The notes beneath the pieces are model-generated. The model was not told where the DNA came from, did not search any database, and worked only from the letters and a program-made list of their open reading frames with translations. From assembly GCA_014529385.2 (NCBI GenBank), contig CM043954.1, positions 6,943,806 to 7,007,805 on the forward strand: DNA of 64,000 nucleotides, read 5' to 3'. This DNA is from Adiantum capillus-veneris. Its lineage: Eukaryota; Streptophyta; Polypodiopsida; Polypodiales; Pteridaceae. Below, piece after piece: positions 1 to 12,379 of this stretch (position 1 is its first letter; each line of letters starts with the position of its first letter). The position numbers and the translations under genes are program-made.

Positions 1-1
1 G

Positions 2-3000
2 GGTCACATGAAAAGAGACTGCAGAGAATGGAAAGCAGAAAAAGGCAAAGAGAAAGCTGAAGACCATGGTGAGAAGAACAAGTCCTCAGTGAAGATTCAA
101 GAAATAAATGTGACAAACACTGTTGCAGAGGATGACAGTCTAGTGTCAGGAGACATCTACTTCTTGAAGAATACAATGGACTCAGCTCTTCTTACAGCAT
201 CTGATGGAAATGCACTGAGTGACTGGATAATAGACTCAAGGGCATCACTTCATGTGTCTCCAAACAAGGAGTGGTTTACTTCTTATGTGACCACTAAAGA
301 ACATGTTCGGCTAGGCAATGGGCGGACATGTGAGATCTTAGGTGTTGGAGATGTTCAATTGAAGTTTCAGAATGGCTCTTCTTTCACGCTGAAGAATGTA
401 AGACATGTTCCCGCAATTACAAAGAGCTTGATCAGCACAGGTTTACTTGATGATGCTGGCTACGTCACCATTTTTGGACAGAACATGTGGAAGATATCCA
501 AGGGTTCTGGGACAGTAGCACATGGAGTAAAGTCTGGAGGACTTTACATGATTTATGTATCAAATGTCTCTAAAAATTTAGTCAATGTAACCGAGCAGCC
601 GAACGTTTCTTTGTGGCATAGCCGGTTAGGACATATGTCCAAGAAGGGAATGGAAATCTTGTCTCGTTCTGGTTATTTGCCTGGCTTTTCATTTAATGAT
701 TTTGAATTCTGTGAACATTGTCTGTATGGTAAGCAAACACAGCAGCCACATAAGCATAGAAGCAGTAGAAGAGATACACAGTTGGCACTTGTTCATAGTG
801 ATTTGTGTGGACCTATGCCTAACCTATCTCTAGGGGGAGCTTCTTACTTTATGACATTTATAGATGATTACTCGAGGAAAGTATGGGTTTACTTTCTCAA
901 GCACAAGGATGAAGCGTTTAGTGTTTTCAAAACGTTTGTGACACTTGTGGAGAATTAGAGTGGCAAGAAGCTTAAATGCTTACGCACTGATAATGGTGGA
1001 GAGTATGTTTCAAAGGCCTTTCAGGACTTTTGTGAGTCAAAAGGTATAAAACATGAAATTACTGCTCCTTACAATCCTCCTCAAAATGGTGTTGCTGAGA
1101 GGATGAATAGGACCATACAAGAGAAGGTCAGAAGTATGTTGTCTAATGCACAACTGGCAAATGGGTTTTGGGCTGAAGCTGTATCAACAGCTGTTCATCT
1201 TGTAAATAGATCTCCTAGCAAGGTTTTGTAGAAGGATTCAGTGCCAGAGATGGTATGGTCAGGCAAAATGCCCTCATACAAGCATCTCAGAGTCTTTGGC
1301 TGTGAGGCATATACTCACGTTCCAAAGGAATTTAGGAACAAACTTGAGCCAAAGAGTAGAAAGTGCATCTTTCTAGGCTATGGTAATTCTGGTGAGATGG
1401 GGTACAGACTTTGGGATCCTGAATCCAGAGAGGTTGTCCGCAGCAATGATGTTCACTTTAATGAATCCAAATATCATTCTAAACCAGAGAGGGTTGAGGA
1501 GATTAGAAGAGTTGTCTTCCAAGAAGATGGACCTGCACGTGCAAGACAAAATGTCAGGGCTCAAGAGGAGCAAGGACAGGATAGAGTGGAACTACAGGTT
1601 GTGGCTGAGCCTCAGCCACCTATTGTTCGTAGATCTGGACGTGTCACGCGACCTCCTGATAGGTTTGTTCCATCTATGAACTATGTCATGTTGACTGATT
1701 GAAATGAGCCTTCATGTTACAAGGAAGCAGTGCAAACGAAGGACTCCGGGAATTGGCAATTGGCCATGCAGTCAGAGATGACAGCTCTGCATAAAAACCA
1801 GACATGGAAGCTAGTTAAATTACCACGGGGCAAAAAGGCTATACCCTGTAAATGGGTTTACAGGTATAAGATCACCGCTCATGATAGTCAGCCAAAGTAC
1901 AAAGCAAGGCTTGTTGCCAAGGGCTTTAAGCAAGAACAAGGCATTGACTTTGATGAAGTCTTCTCTCCGGTGGTCAAGATGACTACATTGAGATGCTTTC
2001 TTGCATTGGTTGCCATATTAGATTTGGTGTTGCACCAAATGGATGTCAAGACAGCGTTCTTGCATGGTGATTTAGATGTGGAAATTTACATGCAGCAGCC
2101 AGAAGGGTTTGTTGAGAAAGGCAAGGAAGATTGGGTATGCCAGTTGTTAAAGAGTCTTTATGGCTTAAAAAAATCATCGAGGGCATGGTACCATAAATTC
2201 CACAAGTTTATGCTTTCTCAAGGCTACAAACGTAGTGAGTTCGATCACTGTCTATATACAAAGAAGGCTAAGGATGGCAGTTGGTTGATCCTTATTTTGT
2301 ATGTGGATGACATGTTGATTGCTGGCAAGCACTTGGAAGAAATTTCAGCTTTGAAGTCAAAGATGGCAAAATCGTTTGACATGAAAGACATGGGTGAGGC
2401 AAGTCATATACTTGGTATGCGCATTGAGAGAGACATATCAAAGAAGTTGATTTGGTTATCTCAAACAGAGTATATTGACAAGGTTTTGCAACGTTTCAAT
2501 ATGGAGAAGGGAAAGGCACTGAGTGTTCCATTGCCACCATATGTGAAACTTAGCAAACAAGATTGTCCTGTGTCTGAGGAAGAACAGGCTGAAATGGATA
2601 AGATTCCATATGCGTCTGCAGTGGGTAGTTTGATGTATGCAATGATTGCTACTCGCCCAGACATTGCATTTGCAGTGGGAGTAGTAAGTCGATACATGTC
2701 AAACCCAGGCAAGAAACATTGGGAGGCAGTGAAAGGAATATTGAGATACCTGAAAGCTACAAAGAGTATGCGTATATGCTATGGGAGTCAGGAGCTAAGT
2801 GTAAAGGGTTTTACAGACTCAGATTATGCAGGTGACTTAGACAACCGAAGGTCTACGTCAGGGTATGTCTTTACATTGGCTGGTGGAGCAGTATCATGGC
2901 GTTCTAGATTACAAGATTGTGTTACTCAGTCTACTACAGAGGCTGAATATGTTGCAGCATCAGAGGCATGCAAAGAATCAATTTGGCTTAAGCGACTAGT

Positions 3001-3190
3001 AACAGATTTGGGAATCAAAGAAGAGATGCCTATGTTATATTGTGATAGTCAAAGTGCTATACAATTGGCTCGCAATCCAGTTTATCACTCAAAGACAAAG
3101 CATGTGGATGTGAAGTATCATTTCATCAGGGAAATGCTCGAGGATAAGCAACTTCAGCTTGTCAAAGTTCACACCACAGAAAATCCTGCT
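2..3190 (+). pseudogene. Ty1/Copia gag-pol remnant (5'-truncated)
   Basis: One reading frame runs from the end of the Gag zinc knuckle (GHMKRDC) through protease, integrase, reverse transcriptase and RNase H. Visible landmarks are a protease site reading DSRAS where DSGAS is expected, the integrase zinc region (HSRLGH...CEHC), and the integrase triad (HSDLCGP, RTDNGGEY, NGVAERMNR). The RT has YVDD, and the RNase H has DSDYAGD, TEAEY and CDSQSA. Three in-frame stops interrupt it: TAG 956-958, TAG 1229-1231 and TGA 1700-1702. The protease Gly-to-Arg change would itself inactivate processing. The frame reaches the usual Copia C-terminal HTTENPA motif and then switches abruptly at about 3190 into Gypsy LTR sequence. 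The 3' LTR of this Copia is therefore absent, and its 5' end lies outside the window. Copia assignment is firm from the integrase-before-RT order. Confidence 0.93.
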
Positions 3191-3695
3191 CCAACCCAAA
3201 TTATTTTCTCATATTAAATTGATCCCTCAATGTGGGATAATAAACGGGAACAAGGGTTAAGATATAGACATGTGCTTATAGATCTATCTCAACACGGGGC
3301 CAATGGTAAAGGGGCCCAAATGAGAGATGGAGCAAGGCTACGAATGGAGTTTAGAATACCTTAGGGTTAGCTTCATTAAAGACCTCCAAAGGTTAGTGTT
3401 TAAAGTCCTTTGACCTAAGTTAGGGCTGAGCTTGAGGTGGGAACCCGGCCCAAGCTTGAGGTGCTTGTCTTGCTTGAGGTGCTTGTCATGCTTGAGGTAC
3501 TTGTCGTGCTTGATTAAGGTGCTTGAGGTGCTTGTTTTGCTGGATAATTAAGGTGCTTTGTTGTGCTTGCTTGTGGGAACACCCCCAAGCTAGAAGTGCT
3601 TTGTCATGCTTGATGAGTGAGGTGCTTGAGCACCAAAAATCAAAGTGATCCCTACATAAGAGAGGCGAGCCCATATTGTAGGGGCTAGTGAGAGA

Positions 3696-3733
<38 letters not shown>

Positions 3734-4755
3734 AAGGTAACCACAAGCCTTAAGAGGCAACAAGGACACATGTCAAGCTCCTACCCATGCTACCTTCATG
3801 AGGTGCTTGAATCCTATTGACCAGGCTTAAAAGGGGTCCAATGATAAATTACTTGAATTAACTAATTGTTTTTGCATTTATCAAGTCCTCTCTCTCAAAG
3901 CAGAAAAGGGGACACTTGTCCCAAGACTACCCCTATTGCTAGAAATGGACGAAGCTTGTGATTAGCTAGGCTTGGCATGAGCCAATGAGCTTCAAGCATG
4001 AGCTAGAAGAGGAGGTTGACCAAAGCAAGAAGAGGCCTTGCTTGCAGGGTATACTCACCCACACACACTCACACACACTCTCAGTGTGTGCTATGCAAAG
4101 TTCAAGAGCTCCATCTCCTTCTCCAAGATCCTTGAGAAGTTGAGAGCCTACCCCAACACTCTTGGTTATGGAGTGCAAATCCAACCAAGAGCCATGCTTC
4201 AATGCTTAAGCTTGCCATCTTCTCCATCTTCATTACTATGCTATTATGTATGCTAGCAAGAAGAGTTATGATAAGTGAGCAACTAATTCTTTCTCCTATG
4301 AAATGTTTCTTCTTCCTCTTCCCTACTCTCATTCCCTACTAGCTCTCTCCACCTTCGAGGGTGTTTGAGGTCTTGGGACTGAGTCTTTGAATAGTTTAAG
4401 CTTTCTTCAAAGTTTACGGTATGCTTGTGATGCATGAAGCTTTCCATATTCATTGCATCACCTAGGTCACAAAGAACACAAAGATTTTATTGTAACAAGT
4501 CTCTCTTGATGGGAGAAATTATAATACAAATGCCTATTGGAGGGGGGACTGGCTCCACATAAATCCAGTCCTCAACTCTTGTCATGTTCTCTAAATTCTC
4601 TCTCTTGCAAAAGTATTGTTCATGCCAAGTTAACTATTTGCTATGATTATGTTGCTATCTTCAATTATGTTCATCCGCTATACTCACAAAGTAATTACTT
4701 AAAAGTATTCTCATTAATTTCCGCTACTCTTAATTAATAGGCCAACTCCATTACA
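3191..4755 (+). repeat. G1 5' LTR
   Basis: It aligns by eye with 10398-11865 over its whole length, from CCAACCCAAAT to the terminal ...GGCCAACTCCATTACA. It contains a (CA)n array at 3698-3731 inside a run of GAGGTGCTTG-type repeats (about 3430-3620). A segment of roughly 130 bases (around 3940-4100, itself CACACACTC-rich) is missing from the 3' copy. It ends one base before the primer-binding site. Confidence 0.88.
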
Positions 4756-4770
4756 TTGGTAACAGAGCAT
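4756..4770 (+). promoter_or_regulatory. G1 primer-binding site (initiator tRNA-Met type)
   Basis: TTGGTAACAGAGCAT lies directly after the LTR. It differs by one base from the TGGTATCAGAGC site used by many plant LTR elements that prime with initiator tRNA-Met. Relatives G2 (29200) and G3 (58823) have the unmutated TTGGTATCAG. Confidence 0.8.
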
Positions 4771-5169
4771 TTGGTTTCTCTTTTCTTGCTTAAGAAGAGA
4801 GGTCCTTAAGTAGCCTATAAATGGTTGGTTTTGTTAATTATATTAGGGTAAGTGGAACTAGGATCGATTATCGGTTTTGCTGAGCCCACTATGTGGGATA
4901 TGGTGCACACCTCGGGAGATTTGGACTTAATAATGGAGTCTTTATAGACTTTCCCACGGCTTTACCATTATTGAGCCATAAGAAGTCCAAAAGGAGCTAG
5001 ACCTCAGCAACTTTGCTATGTTAGACTTACTTCACTACTTTCTATAATTAACCACTTCGAGCCGTGGGTGTAGCTACTTAAGAGCCAATTTTCAAGGGCT
5101 AAGAGGAGTGGCAACTAAGGTTTTTAATTGTCAAATCATACACTAAGTACATACATAAATTTTGTTAAC
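4771..5169 (+). other. G1 untranslated leader
   Basis: This stretch lies between the primer site and the gag ATG. No ORF or known motif is visible. Similar leader sequence is seen in G2 (29213-29615) and G3, with the shared phrase TTTCTCTTTTCTTGCT shortly after the primer site. Confidence 0.6.
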
Positions 5170-7203
5170 ATGGCTCACAATAATCAAGAGAGTAGAATGA
5201 GCATTGATAGCTTTGATTTTGCACATGAAGGTGCTAATGATGATGCCCCCATGTTTGTGAATTATCTCGTTACTAGGTTGCAGCAAGCTATGGGCAACCT
5301 TGCTCTGCAAGTCGAAGTTACTCAACAACTTCGCGCTTATGAAATTTCTCTTCCTCTCTAAGAGGAGAGAGAGCTTAGGAGGACTCTTGAAGAGACCCCC
5401 AAAAGAAGACTGTCTCCCATACGAGAGGACGAATCCAAAGAGCAAGAAAGCAATAAAAGTTTAAGTTCCTCTGAAGATGTAGCTCCACGAAGATGGCGGT
5501 CTAGACGATCGCCCACTCCTCCCAAGAGGAAAGATCAACACACCGTCCTTCTCCTTGTCATTCCGAAAAGGAAGAGAGGAAATAAAGGAAGAAAAATGCT
5601 AGGAAGAGGTCACTCTCCTCTCCTTCTTCTTCACCTTCCTCCTCTTCCGATGAAAGCTATGGCTATTCTCCTAGAGAATACAAGAGGGGAGGACATTCTC
5701 CTATGCTAGGAATATGTCACCCTCCTCTCCTTCTTCTTCACCTTCCTCCTCTTCCGATGAAAGCTATGGCTATTCTCCTAGAGAATACAAGAGGGGAGGA
5801 CATCGCAAATCATACCCTGCATGGCGAAGGTCACAAAAGCTAAAGAAGTTCAAGGAGGGAGGAAAGAGTATCTCTTTCCTCACCTATGATGGCACCTTTA
5901 GTGCTACTGACAAAGTGTTGGCCTTCATCCAACAATTTGACGCGGCTTTTGGAGACGAGGGCTTCACAGATTCCTCCAAGCTACACCATATAGCTATGCA
6001 CTTCCAAAAATCAGCTCGTCAATGGTGGGCTAGCCTTCGTGGCAACTGCGAAGCCCCAAAAACATGGAAAACTCTATGAGTTTCCATTATGAAGCAATTC
6101 CTTGCAAGTGATGCAAAGGACAAAGTGCTTACCGAATGGTACAGCTTGAAGCTTCTGTTCATGAGTCTATCCACAAGTATGTAGACAAGTTTTGAGATTT
6201 ACATCTCAAGGCTACTGTCTTTCACAAGATAGACTTTGCTGAGCAAAAGCAACAATTCTATGTGGGATTACCTGAAGAGATGGTCGAATACATCAACTCT
6301 CAACGGCCTGGTTCTATCAGCGAAGTAATCCATCACACCGTGGTTGCTTCACGCATCAATTTCCATCAAGGGGCTAGACGGAATGTCAAGCCCATGGAAA
6401 ACAAAGACAAAAATGATGTAAAGGAAAAAACCAATGTTCAAAATTCTTTCCAAGGCACTTCCAACAACAACAACAACAATTGGTCCAAGGAGAAGGGAGT
6501 TTACAAAGGCAAAAACAAACTCTCTCCTAAAGAGCTTGAAGTTTTTCACAAGGACCATAAATGTTTCAAGTGTGGGGAGCAAGGACATGGCTATCGTTCT
6601 TGCCCCAAAAAGAATGCTCGCAGTGACACTCGTAGGGCTTCCACCATCGAAGCTCCAAAAGAGGATGCTCATTGCAAAGGATCATCACTTTCCTATGCTT
6701 GCGGAAAGGTAAGAGAGCATGATTCCTTCATCTTGTTTGACCCTGGCTCTACTCACAACTTCATATCAATGGAGTTGGCCACCAAGTTGGGCATTGAAGC
6801 TTTCGAGATGGGAGATATGGTAATGCCTGACACAAACTTCAAGGGACAACAAGCGTCCATTACTCCCTTGATTGGGAAGTTGAGGCTTCATGTCCAAAGC
6901 TATGTCAACAAGGAAGACTTTTTCATCCCTCCTCTCCAACATGAGGATGCTATCCTAGGGGCGCCATGGTTTGATCGCATGGCTGCCAATATGAAGTTCC
7001 TTGAAAGGAGAATCTACTTCACCTACATGGGAAAGAACATGCATAGATGTACCATTCCACTTGTAAATTCTCCTGCTTTTGATAAATCAATGAAGAGCTC
7101 AGTTTCTCTGTACATGATTTTTGTCAAAGTGTCTCTAAAAGATCCTAATGTTTCATCAAATGTAAATGGTATGAATCAAGAGTTAGACTTGTCTAATTTT
7201 TAA
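5170..7203 (+). pseudogene. G1 gag-protease pseudogene
   Basis: Gag starts at ATG 5170 (MAHNNQES...), homologous to G2 (29616) and G3 (59179). It has a Ser/Arg/Lys-rich segment (5560-5830), the Retrotrans_gag core (LTYDGTF ... SARQWWASLRG ... SINSQRPG-like region), and a zinc knuckle CFKCGEQGHGYRSC near 6565. A retropepsin site FDPGSTHNFIS follows with Asp at 6739-6741. The active site reads D-P-G, as it does in G2 and G3, so this is a family character and not a lesion. Breaks include TAA at 5359, a frame change near 5540, TGA at about 6077, a further frame change near 6150, and TGA at about 6194. A 70-base stretch is duplicated at about 5620-5690 and 5720-5795. Confidence 0.88.
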
Positions 7204-10021
7204 AAAGGATTTCAAGATGTGTTCATCGATGATATCCCTATGGACTTACCTCCAAAACGAGGGGATGATGGCCATCGCATTGAGCTCCTTCCAGGAAGCT
7301 CACCGCCTAACAAGCCTCCTTATCGAGTCTCTCAAGCTCAACAAGAGGAGATCATGAGGCAAGTACAGGAATCGGTAGACAAAGGGATGATGAGGCCTAG
7401 TTCCTCTCCCTTTTGTTCTCCAGTTCTTTTAGTGCAAAAGAAAGATGGTACATATCGTATGTGTGTGGAATATCGAGCCTAAACCATATCACTATCAAAA
7501 ACAGATTCCCGTGCCTTGGGTAGAAGATTACAAGGCTCTACCTACTTCAGTAGGATTGAACTTAAGAGTGGCTATCATCAAATAAGGATAGTGGATGAAG
7601 ATATCCTAAAGACTGCGTTTCGCACAACGTTTGGTCTTTATGAATATCTAGTCATGCCTTTTGGCTTGACTAATGCACCAGCTACGTTCAATTGTCTAAT
7701 GGAGAAAACTTTTAGACCTTACCGCAAAATTCACTGGAGTGTTCTTTGATGATATCATCATCTACTCCAAGTCTTTGGAGGAACATAAGCAACATCTCCA
7801 ATTGATTTTTTAAGCATTGAGGGAGAATAAGCTTTTTCTCAACCAAAAGAAAAGTGAATTTTTTCTTCAAGAGATTCAATATCTAGGTCATATTATTTCT
7901 CAAGATGGTATTTGTATGGATCCATCAAAGTTAGAGGTAATAAAAGCATGGCCTAACCCAAGGAATCTACATGAGCTAAGAAGCTTTATTGGTATGTGTG
8001 CATACTATAGACGCTTCATAGAAAAATTCTCTCAAGTAGCAGGACCACTACATGACTTAACTAAGAAGAACGTTAAGTATGTATGGACAGCTAATAGCAA
8101 AATGCTTTTGACAAGCTCAAGGAGAAGCTTACCTCTCAACCACTCCTCATGCTTCCCGATCTCTCAAAACCATTTGAGGTCCAATGTGATGCTTGTGGTG
8201 ACTGCCTTGGAGCAGTTTTGCTTCAAGAAGGGCATGCCATAGCATATGAGAGCCGAAGGCTCAATACAGATGAACGAGTCTTGGGCATTTATGAGAAAGA
8301 GCTTTTAGCTGTTCTACATGTCCTAAACACATAGAATCACTACTTATTGGGGACTCCATTCATTCTACGAACCGACCACCAAAGTCTCAAGTATTTCATG
8401 ACGCAAACCAAGCTCTCCGGCAAACAAATGAGGAAGGAAAATTTTCTTTCGCAATTTAATTTCCATATTGCTCACATTGCTGGTAAGCATAATCAAGTGG
8501 CCGATGCACTTTCATGACGACCAAAAGTTAATGCGGTGTCTATAGCTACTCACAATGATCTATCCTCTATGATAGATGAGTATGCTATTGATCCTGATTT
8601 TAGAGACATAATGTCATCCCTTGCTTTGGGGAAGAAAGAGGAACTGTTCACCTTACATGATGGTTATCTTCTCCATGGCAATAGGCTATGTGTTACCCAT
8701 TCGCTTTGTGAGAAAGTTATGTATGAATCCCATGCTCCTCTCTATGGGGGGCATAGAGGTATTCAACCTACTCTCAGAGGAGTAGAGACATACTTATATT
8801 GACCTACCATGAAAGTGGACATACAAGAGTATGTTTCAAAATGTGTAGTATGCCAAAAGACCAAATATGATAGAGGGAAGAAACCTGGATTTACTCCAGC
8901 CATTGTCTATCCCAAATTCACTATAGGAGAGTATATCCATGGATTTCATCGTTGGATTGTCCAAGTCTATCCATGGAAATACGGGAATATGGACAATAGT
9001 CGACAGGTTTAGCAAGCATGCACACGTTATTCATGTCAAAAAGACTATTAAGGCATACCAAATGGCAACTCTCTTCATATCACAGATTTTCAAATACCAT
9101 GGATTACCAACACCCATCGTGTCAGATAGAGATCCTAGAATGACCAGTAATTTCTCGAAAGGTCTCTTTAGAAATCTAGGAACAAGATTGAATTTCTTTT
9201 CGGCCTATCATCCACAAACGGATGGCCAAAGTGAGATAGCCAATCTTACGATACTCGATCTACTCAAAGACTTATGTTACCGAAGTAGATCAACGCTCAC
9301 AATGAAAAAAGTACTTACCATGTGTAGAGTATGCCTACAATAATACTATACATATTTCTATGAAAAAAGCACCTTTTGAAATCATTGAGGGAAGACCTAG
9401 AAGTCCCTTGCTACTCAAAGTACACGGGAAGATCTTCGCCACTGATGAATATAGCCGTGACCTACAAGAATCTTTTCAAAAGATTAAGGAGGCTATATCC
9501 ATCTCTCAACAAAGGCAAAAAACTGTTGCTGACAAGTACATAAGAGTTTTAATATTCAAAGAAAATGATTGGGTCTTGCTTAAGTTTCCTAAGGCTCGAT
9601 TAAGGCAAACCATGGGCAAAAATCCTACGGGCCATCAAAAGTATTATGCTAAGCTAGCAAAAAGATACTATGGTCCTTTCCAAATCTTGAAGCCCGTCAA
9701 TGAGATGGCTTACCAACTCAAGTTGCCCAACCATTGACTCATACACAATGCCTTTCATGTGAGCCTACTTAAGCCCTACAAAGGAGAGCCACCAAGTGAA
9801 CCAATTATCGAAGCCCCTCCCGAACTTGAAGGCCAAGAAGAGGTACTACAACCTGAAGCTATTCTTCGGCATGAAGACAAGGTACTACAACATGGTAAGA
9901 TTATCCGACGGTATCTTATTAAGTTCAAAAATTATCCTTTTGAAGATGCTAGATGGATGCAAGGAATACAACTTAAGGATAGTATGAACCTTGTCAATGC
10001 TTACAATGCTACATTAAAGTA
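7204..10021 (+). pseudogene. G1 RT-RNase H-integrase-chromodomain pseudogene
   Basis: The RT starts around 7219 (VQKKDGTYRMCVEYRA), loses about 10 residues at 7482-7510, and resumes at GSTYFSRI and [12 protein letters not shown]. The catalytic FFDD lies after a frameshift near 7745. RT thumb and connection are at 7817-8100, and RNase H at 8149-8510 (CDACGDCLGAVL, RTDHQSL, ADALS). The integrase zinc region ends in CVVCQKTK (8848-8872). The core has IVSDRDPR and HPQTDGQSE (catalytic Glu retained). A chromodomain closes it at about 9860-10019 (RRYLIKFKNYPFEDARWM). The frame changes at least four times, and stops occur at 7480, 8332, 8515 and 8800. Clearly inactive. Confidence 0.9.
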
Positions 10022-10375
10022 AGCAAATGTACAAATTTCTTTTAAATGACCATTGTTTTTGTCTTATAAGACTAGCTCTTTTTTTTCTAATTGTGCACAA
10101 ATTTAAATAGTATGCATGCTTAGAATCATGTTTATGATGACGACGTCTCTCAAACACGAAGTAGAATTTGTCACTCTACTTTGGGAGAATGAAATGGACT
10201 AAAGAGCAGACATGCTTGCGGCAACTATGTCTCCCAAGCACCAAATGGATTAGTCTTCCATCATTGGAAAGATGTCGTTGGGAAAAAAGGGATCCTCTAG
10301 TCGCTAAGTAAGATTTAAGGCTTTATCTCTTCTACCTCAAAGTCGAGGACGACTATGATTTCAAGAGAGAGATAA
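10022..10375 (+). other. G1 3' untranslated region with polypurine tract
   Basis: Non-coding stretch between pol and the 3' LTR. CAAGAGAGAGATAA (10362-10375) abuts the LTR start TGTCATAA and is the likely plus-strand primer (polypurine tract). Confidence 0.65.
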
Positions 10376-10968
10376 TGTCATAAAATCTCATATCTAACCA
10401 ACCCAAATGATTTTCTCATATTAAACTGATTCCTTAATGTGGGAGAATAAACGGGAACAAGGGTTAAGATGTAGACATGTGCTTATAGATCTATATCAAC
10501 ACGGGGCCAATGGTAAAGGGACCCAAATGAGAGATGGTCTATCAAAGAGCAAGGCTACCAATGGAGCTTAGAAGACCTTAGGGTTAGCTTCATTAAAGAC
10601 CTCCAAAGATTAGTGTTTAATGTCCTTTGACCTAAGTTAGGGCGGGAACCCCCGACCCAAGATCAAGGTGCTTGTCCTGCTTGAGGTGCTTGTCATGCTT
10701 GAGGTACTTGTTGTGCTTGATTAAGGTGCTTGAGGTACTTGTCCTGATGGATGATTAAGGTGCTTGAGGTGCTTGTCCCAATGGATGATTAAGGTGCTTG
10801 AGGTGCTTTGTTGTGCTTGCTTGAGATGCTTATGGGAACATACCCAAGCTAGAAGTGCTTTGTCATGCTTGATCAGTAAGGTGCTTGAGCACCAAAAGTC
10901 AAAGCAATCTCTACATAAGACGGAGCGAGCCCATATTGTAGGGGCTAGTGAGAGAACACACACACACA

Positions 10969-11008
<40 letters not shown>

Positions 11009-11865
11009 CAAGGTAACCCCAAGCCTTAAGAGGCAGCAAGGACACATTTCAAGCTCCTACCCATGTTACCTTCATGAGGTGCTTGAATCCTATTGGCCAG
11101 GTTTAAAAGGGGTCCAATGATAAATTACTTGAATTAACTAATTGCTTTTGAATTTATCAAGTCCTCTCTCTCAAAGAGGAAAGGGGGACACTTGTTCCAA
11201 GAGTTGCTAGAAATAGCCCAAGATTGCCATCTCCTTCTCCAAACTCCTTGAGAAGTTGAGGGCCTACACCAACATTCTTGGCTATGGAGTGCAAATCCAA
11301 CCAAGAGCCATGCTTCAATGCTTAAGCTTGCCATCTTCTCCATCCTCATTACTATGCTATTATGTATGCTAGCAAGAAGAGTTATGATAAGTGAGGAACT
11401 AATTCTTTCTCCTATAAAATGTTTCTTCTTCCACTTCCCTACCCTCTTTCCCTGCTAGCTCTCTCCACCTTCGAAGGTGTTTGAGGTCTTGGGACTGAGG
11501 CTTTGAATAGTTTAAGCTTTCTTCAAAGTTTACGTTATACTTCTGATGCATGAAGCTTTCCATATTCATTGCATCACCTAGGTCACAAAGAACACAAAGA
11601 TTGTATTGTAACAAGTCTCTCTTGATGGGAGAAATCATAATACAAATGCCTATTGGAGGGGGGACCGGCTCCACATAAATCCAGTCCTCAACTGTTGTCA
11701 TGTTCTCTAAATTCTCTTGCAAATGTATTGTTCATGCCAAGTTAACAAATTGCTATGATTATGTGCTATCTTCAATTATGTTCACCCGCTATGCTCACAA
11801 AGTAATTTCTTGAACATATTCTCATTAATTTCCGCTACTCTCAGGTTAATAGGCCAATTCCATTA
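10376..11865 (+). repeat. G1 3' LTR
   Basis: It starts TGTCATAAAATCTC directly after the purine tract and ends ...GGCCAATTCCATTA at 11865. A (CA)n array at 10957-11006 matches the position of the array in the 5' LTR. By eye, divergence from the 5' copy is several percent plus indels, consistent with an old insertion. The start resembles G2's 3' LTR (TGTCATAATAACTA at 31556), so G1 and G2 are related families. Confidence 0.87.
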
Positions 11866-12130
11866 GAAGAAAGGTCCGAAACCTACTCTGAACAGGCAGT
11901 GGAAGCGACCACGTATCTCGTAATTTACGCCGAGCAATGACATGTGTAGTGCAACTTTGTCTCTGGCTCTAAGTTACATAGGTGACATCCTACCCCTACT
12001 GACAGCCCTCGAAATTGGCAAGTCTCGATCTGAAGCTGATGTGAGGATGTGTGTATCTGCCCAATAGTGCATCTTATCCCAATGCGTATCCATGTATGCA
12101 AGCCTAGTCACAAAGCCGTCCTTCGTGAAT

Positions 12131-12172
<42 letters not shown>

Positions 12173-12333
12173 ACGTGTAATTCTTAGGTTAAGGATCTTG
12201 TTTTGATTCTTAAAGATATGTAAACCTACTAGAAAAATGTCTTGGTTTGCTTCTCGGAGTGAAGTCCATGACTTGGAGAACTTTGATTGTAAAATGTGTA
12301 CACCATCGCTATCGAAAGAAGCGAATGGACGCG

Positions 12334-12379
<46 letters not shown>

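Larger units (their letters stand above)
3191..11865 (+). mobile_element. Gypsy chromovirus G1, near complete, degraded
   Basis: The order is 5' LTR (3191-4755), tRNA-Met-type primer site, gag, protease, RT, RNase H, integrase, chromodomain, polypurine stretch, 3' LTR (10376-11865). The order RT-RNase H-integrase and the C-terminal chromodomain identify a chromovirus of Ty3/Gypsy. The 5' LTR lacks about the first 22 bases of the 3' LTR (TGTCATAAAATC...), so the left end is a truncated junction with the Copia remnant and not a clean insertion. No target-site duplication is visible. Both polyprotein halves carry many stops and frameshifts. Confidence 0.9.
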
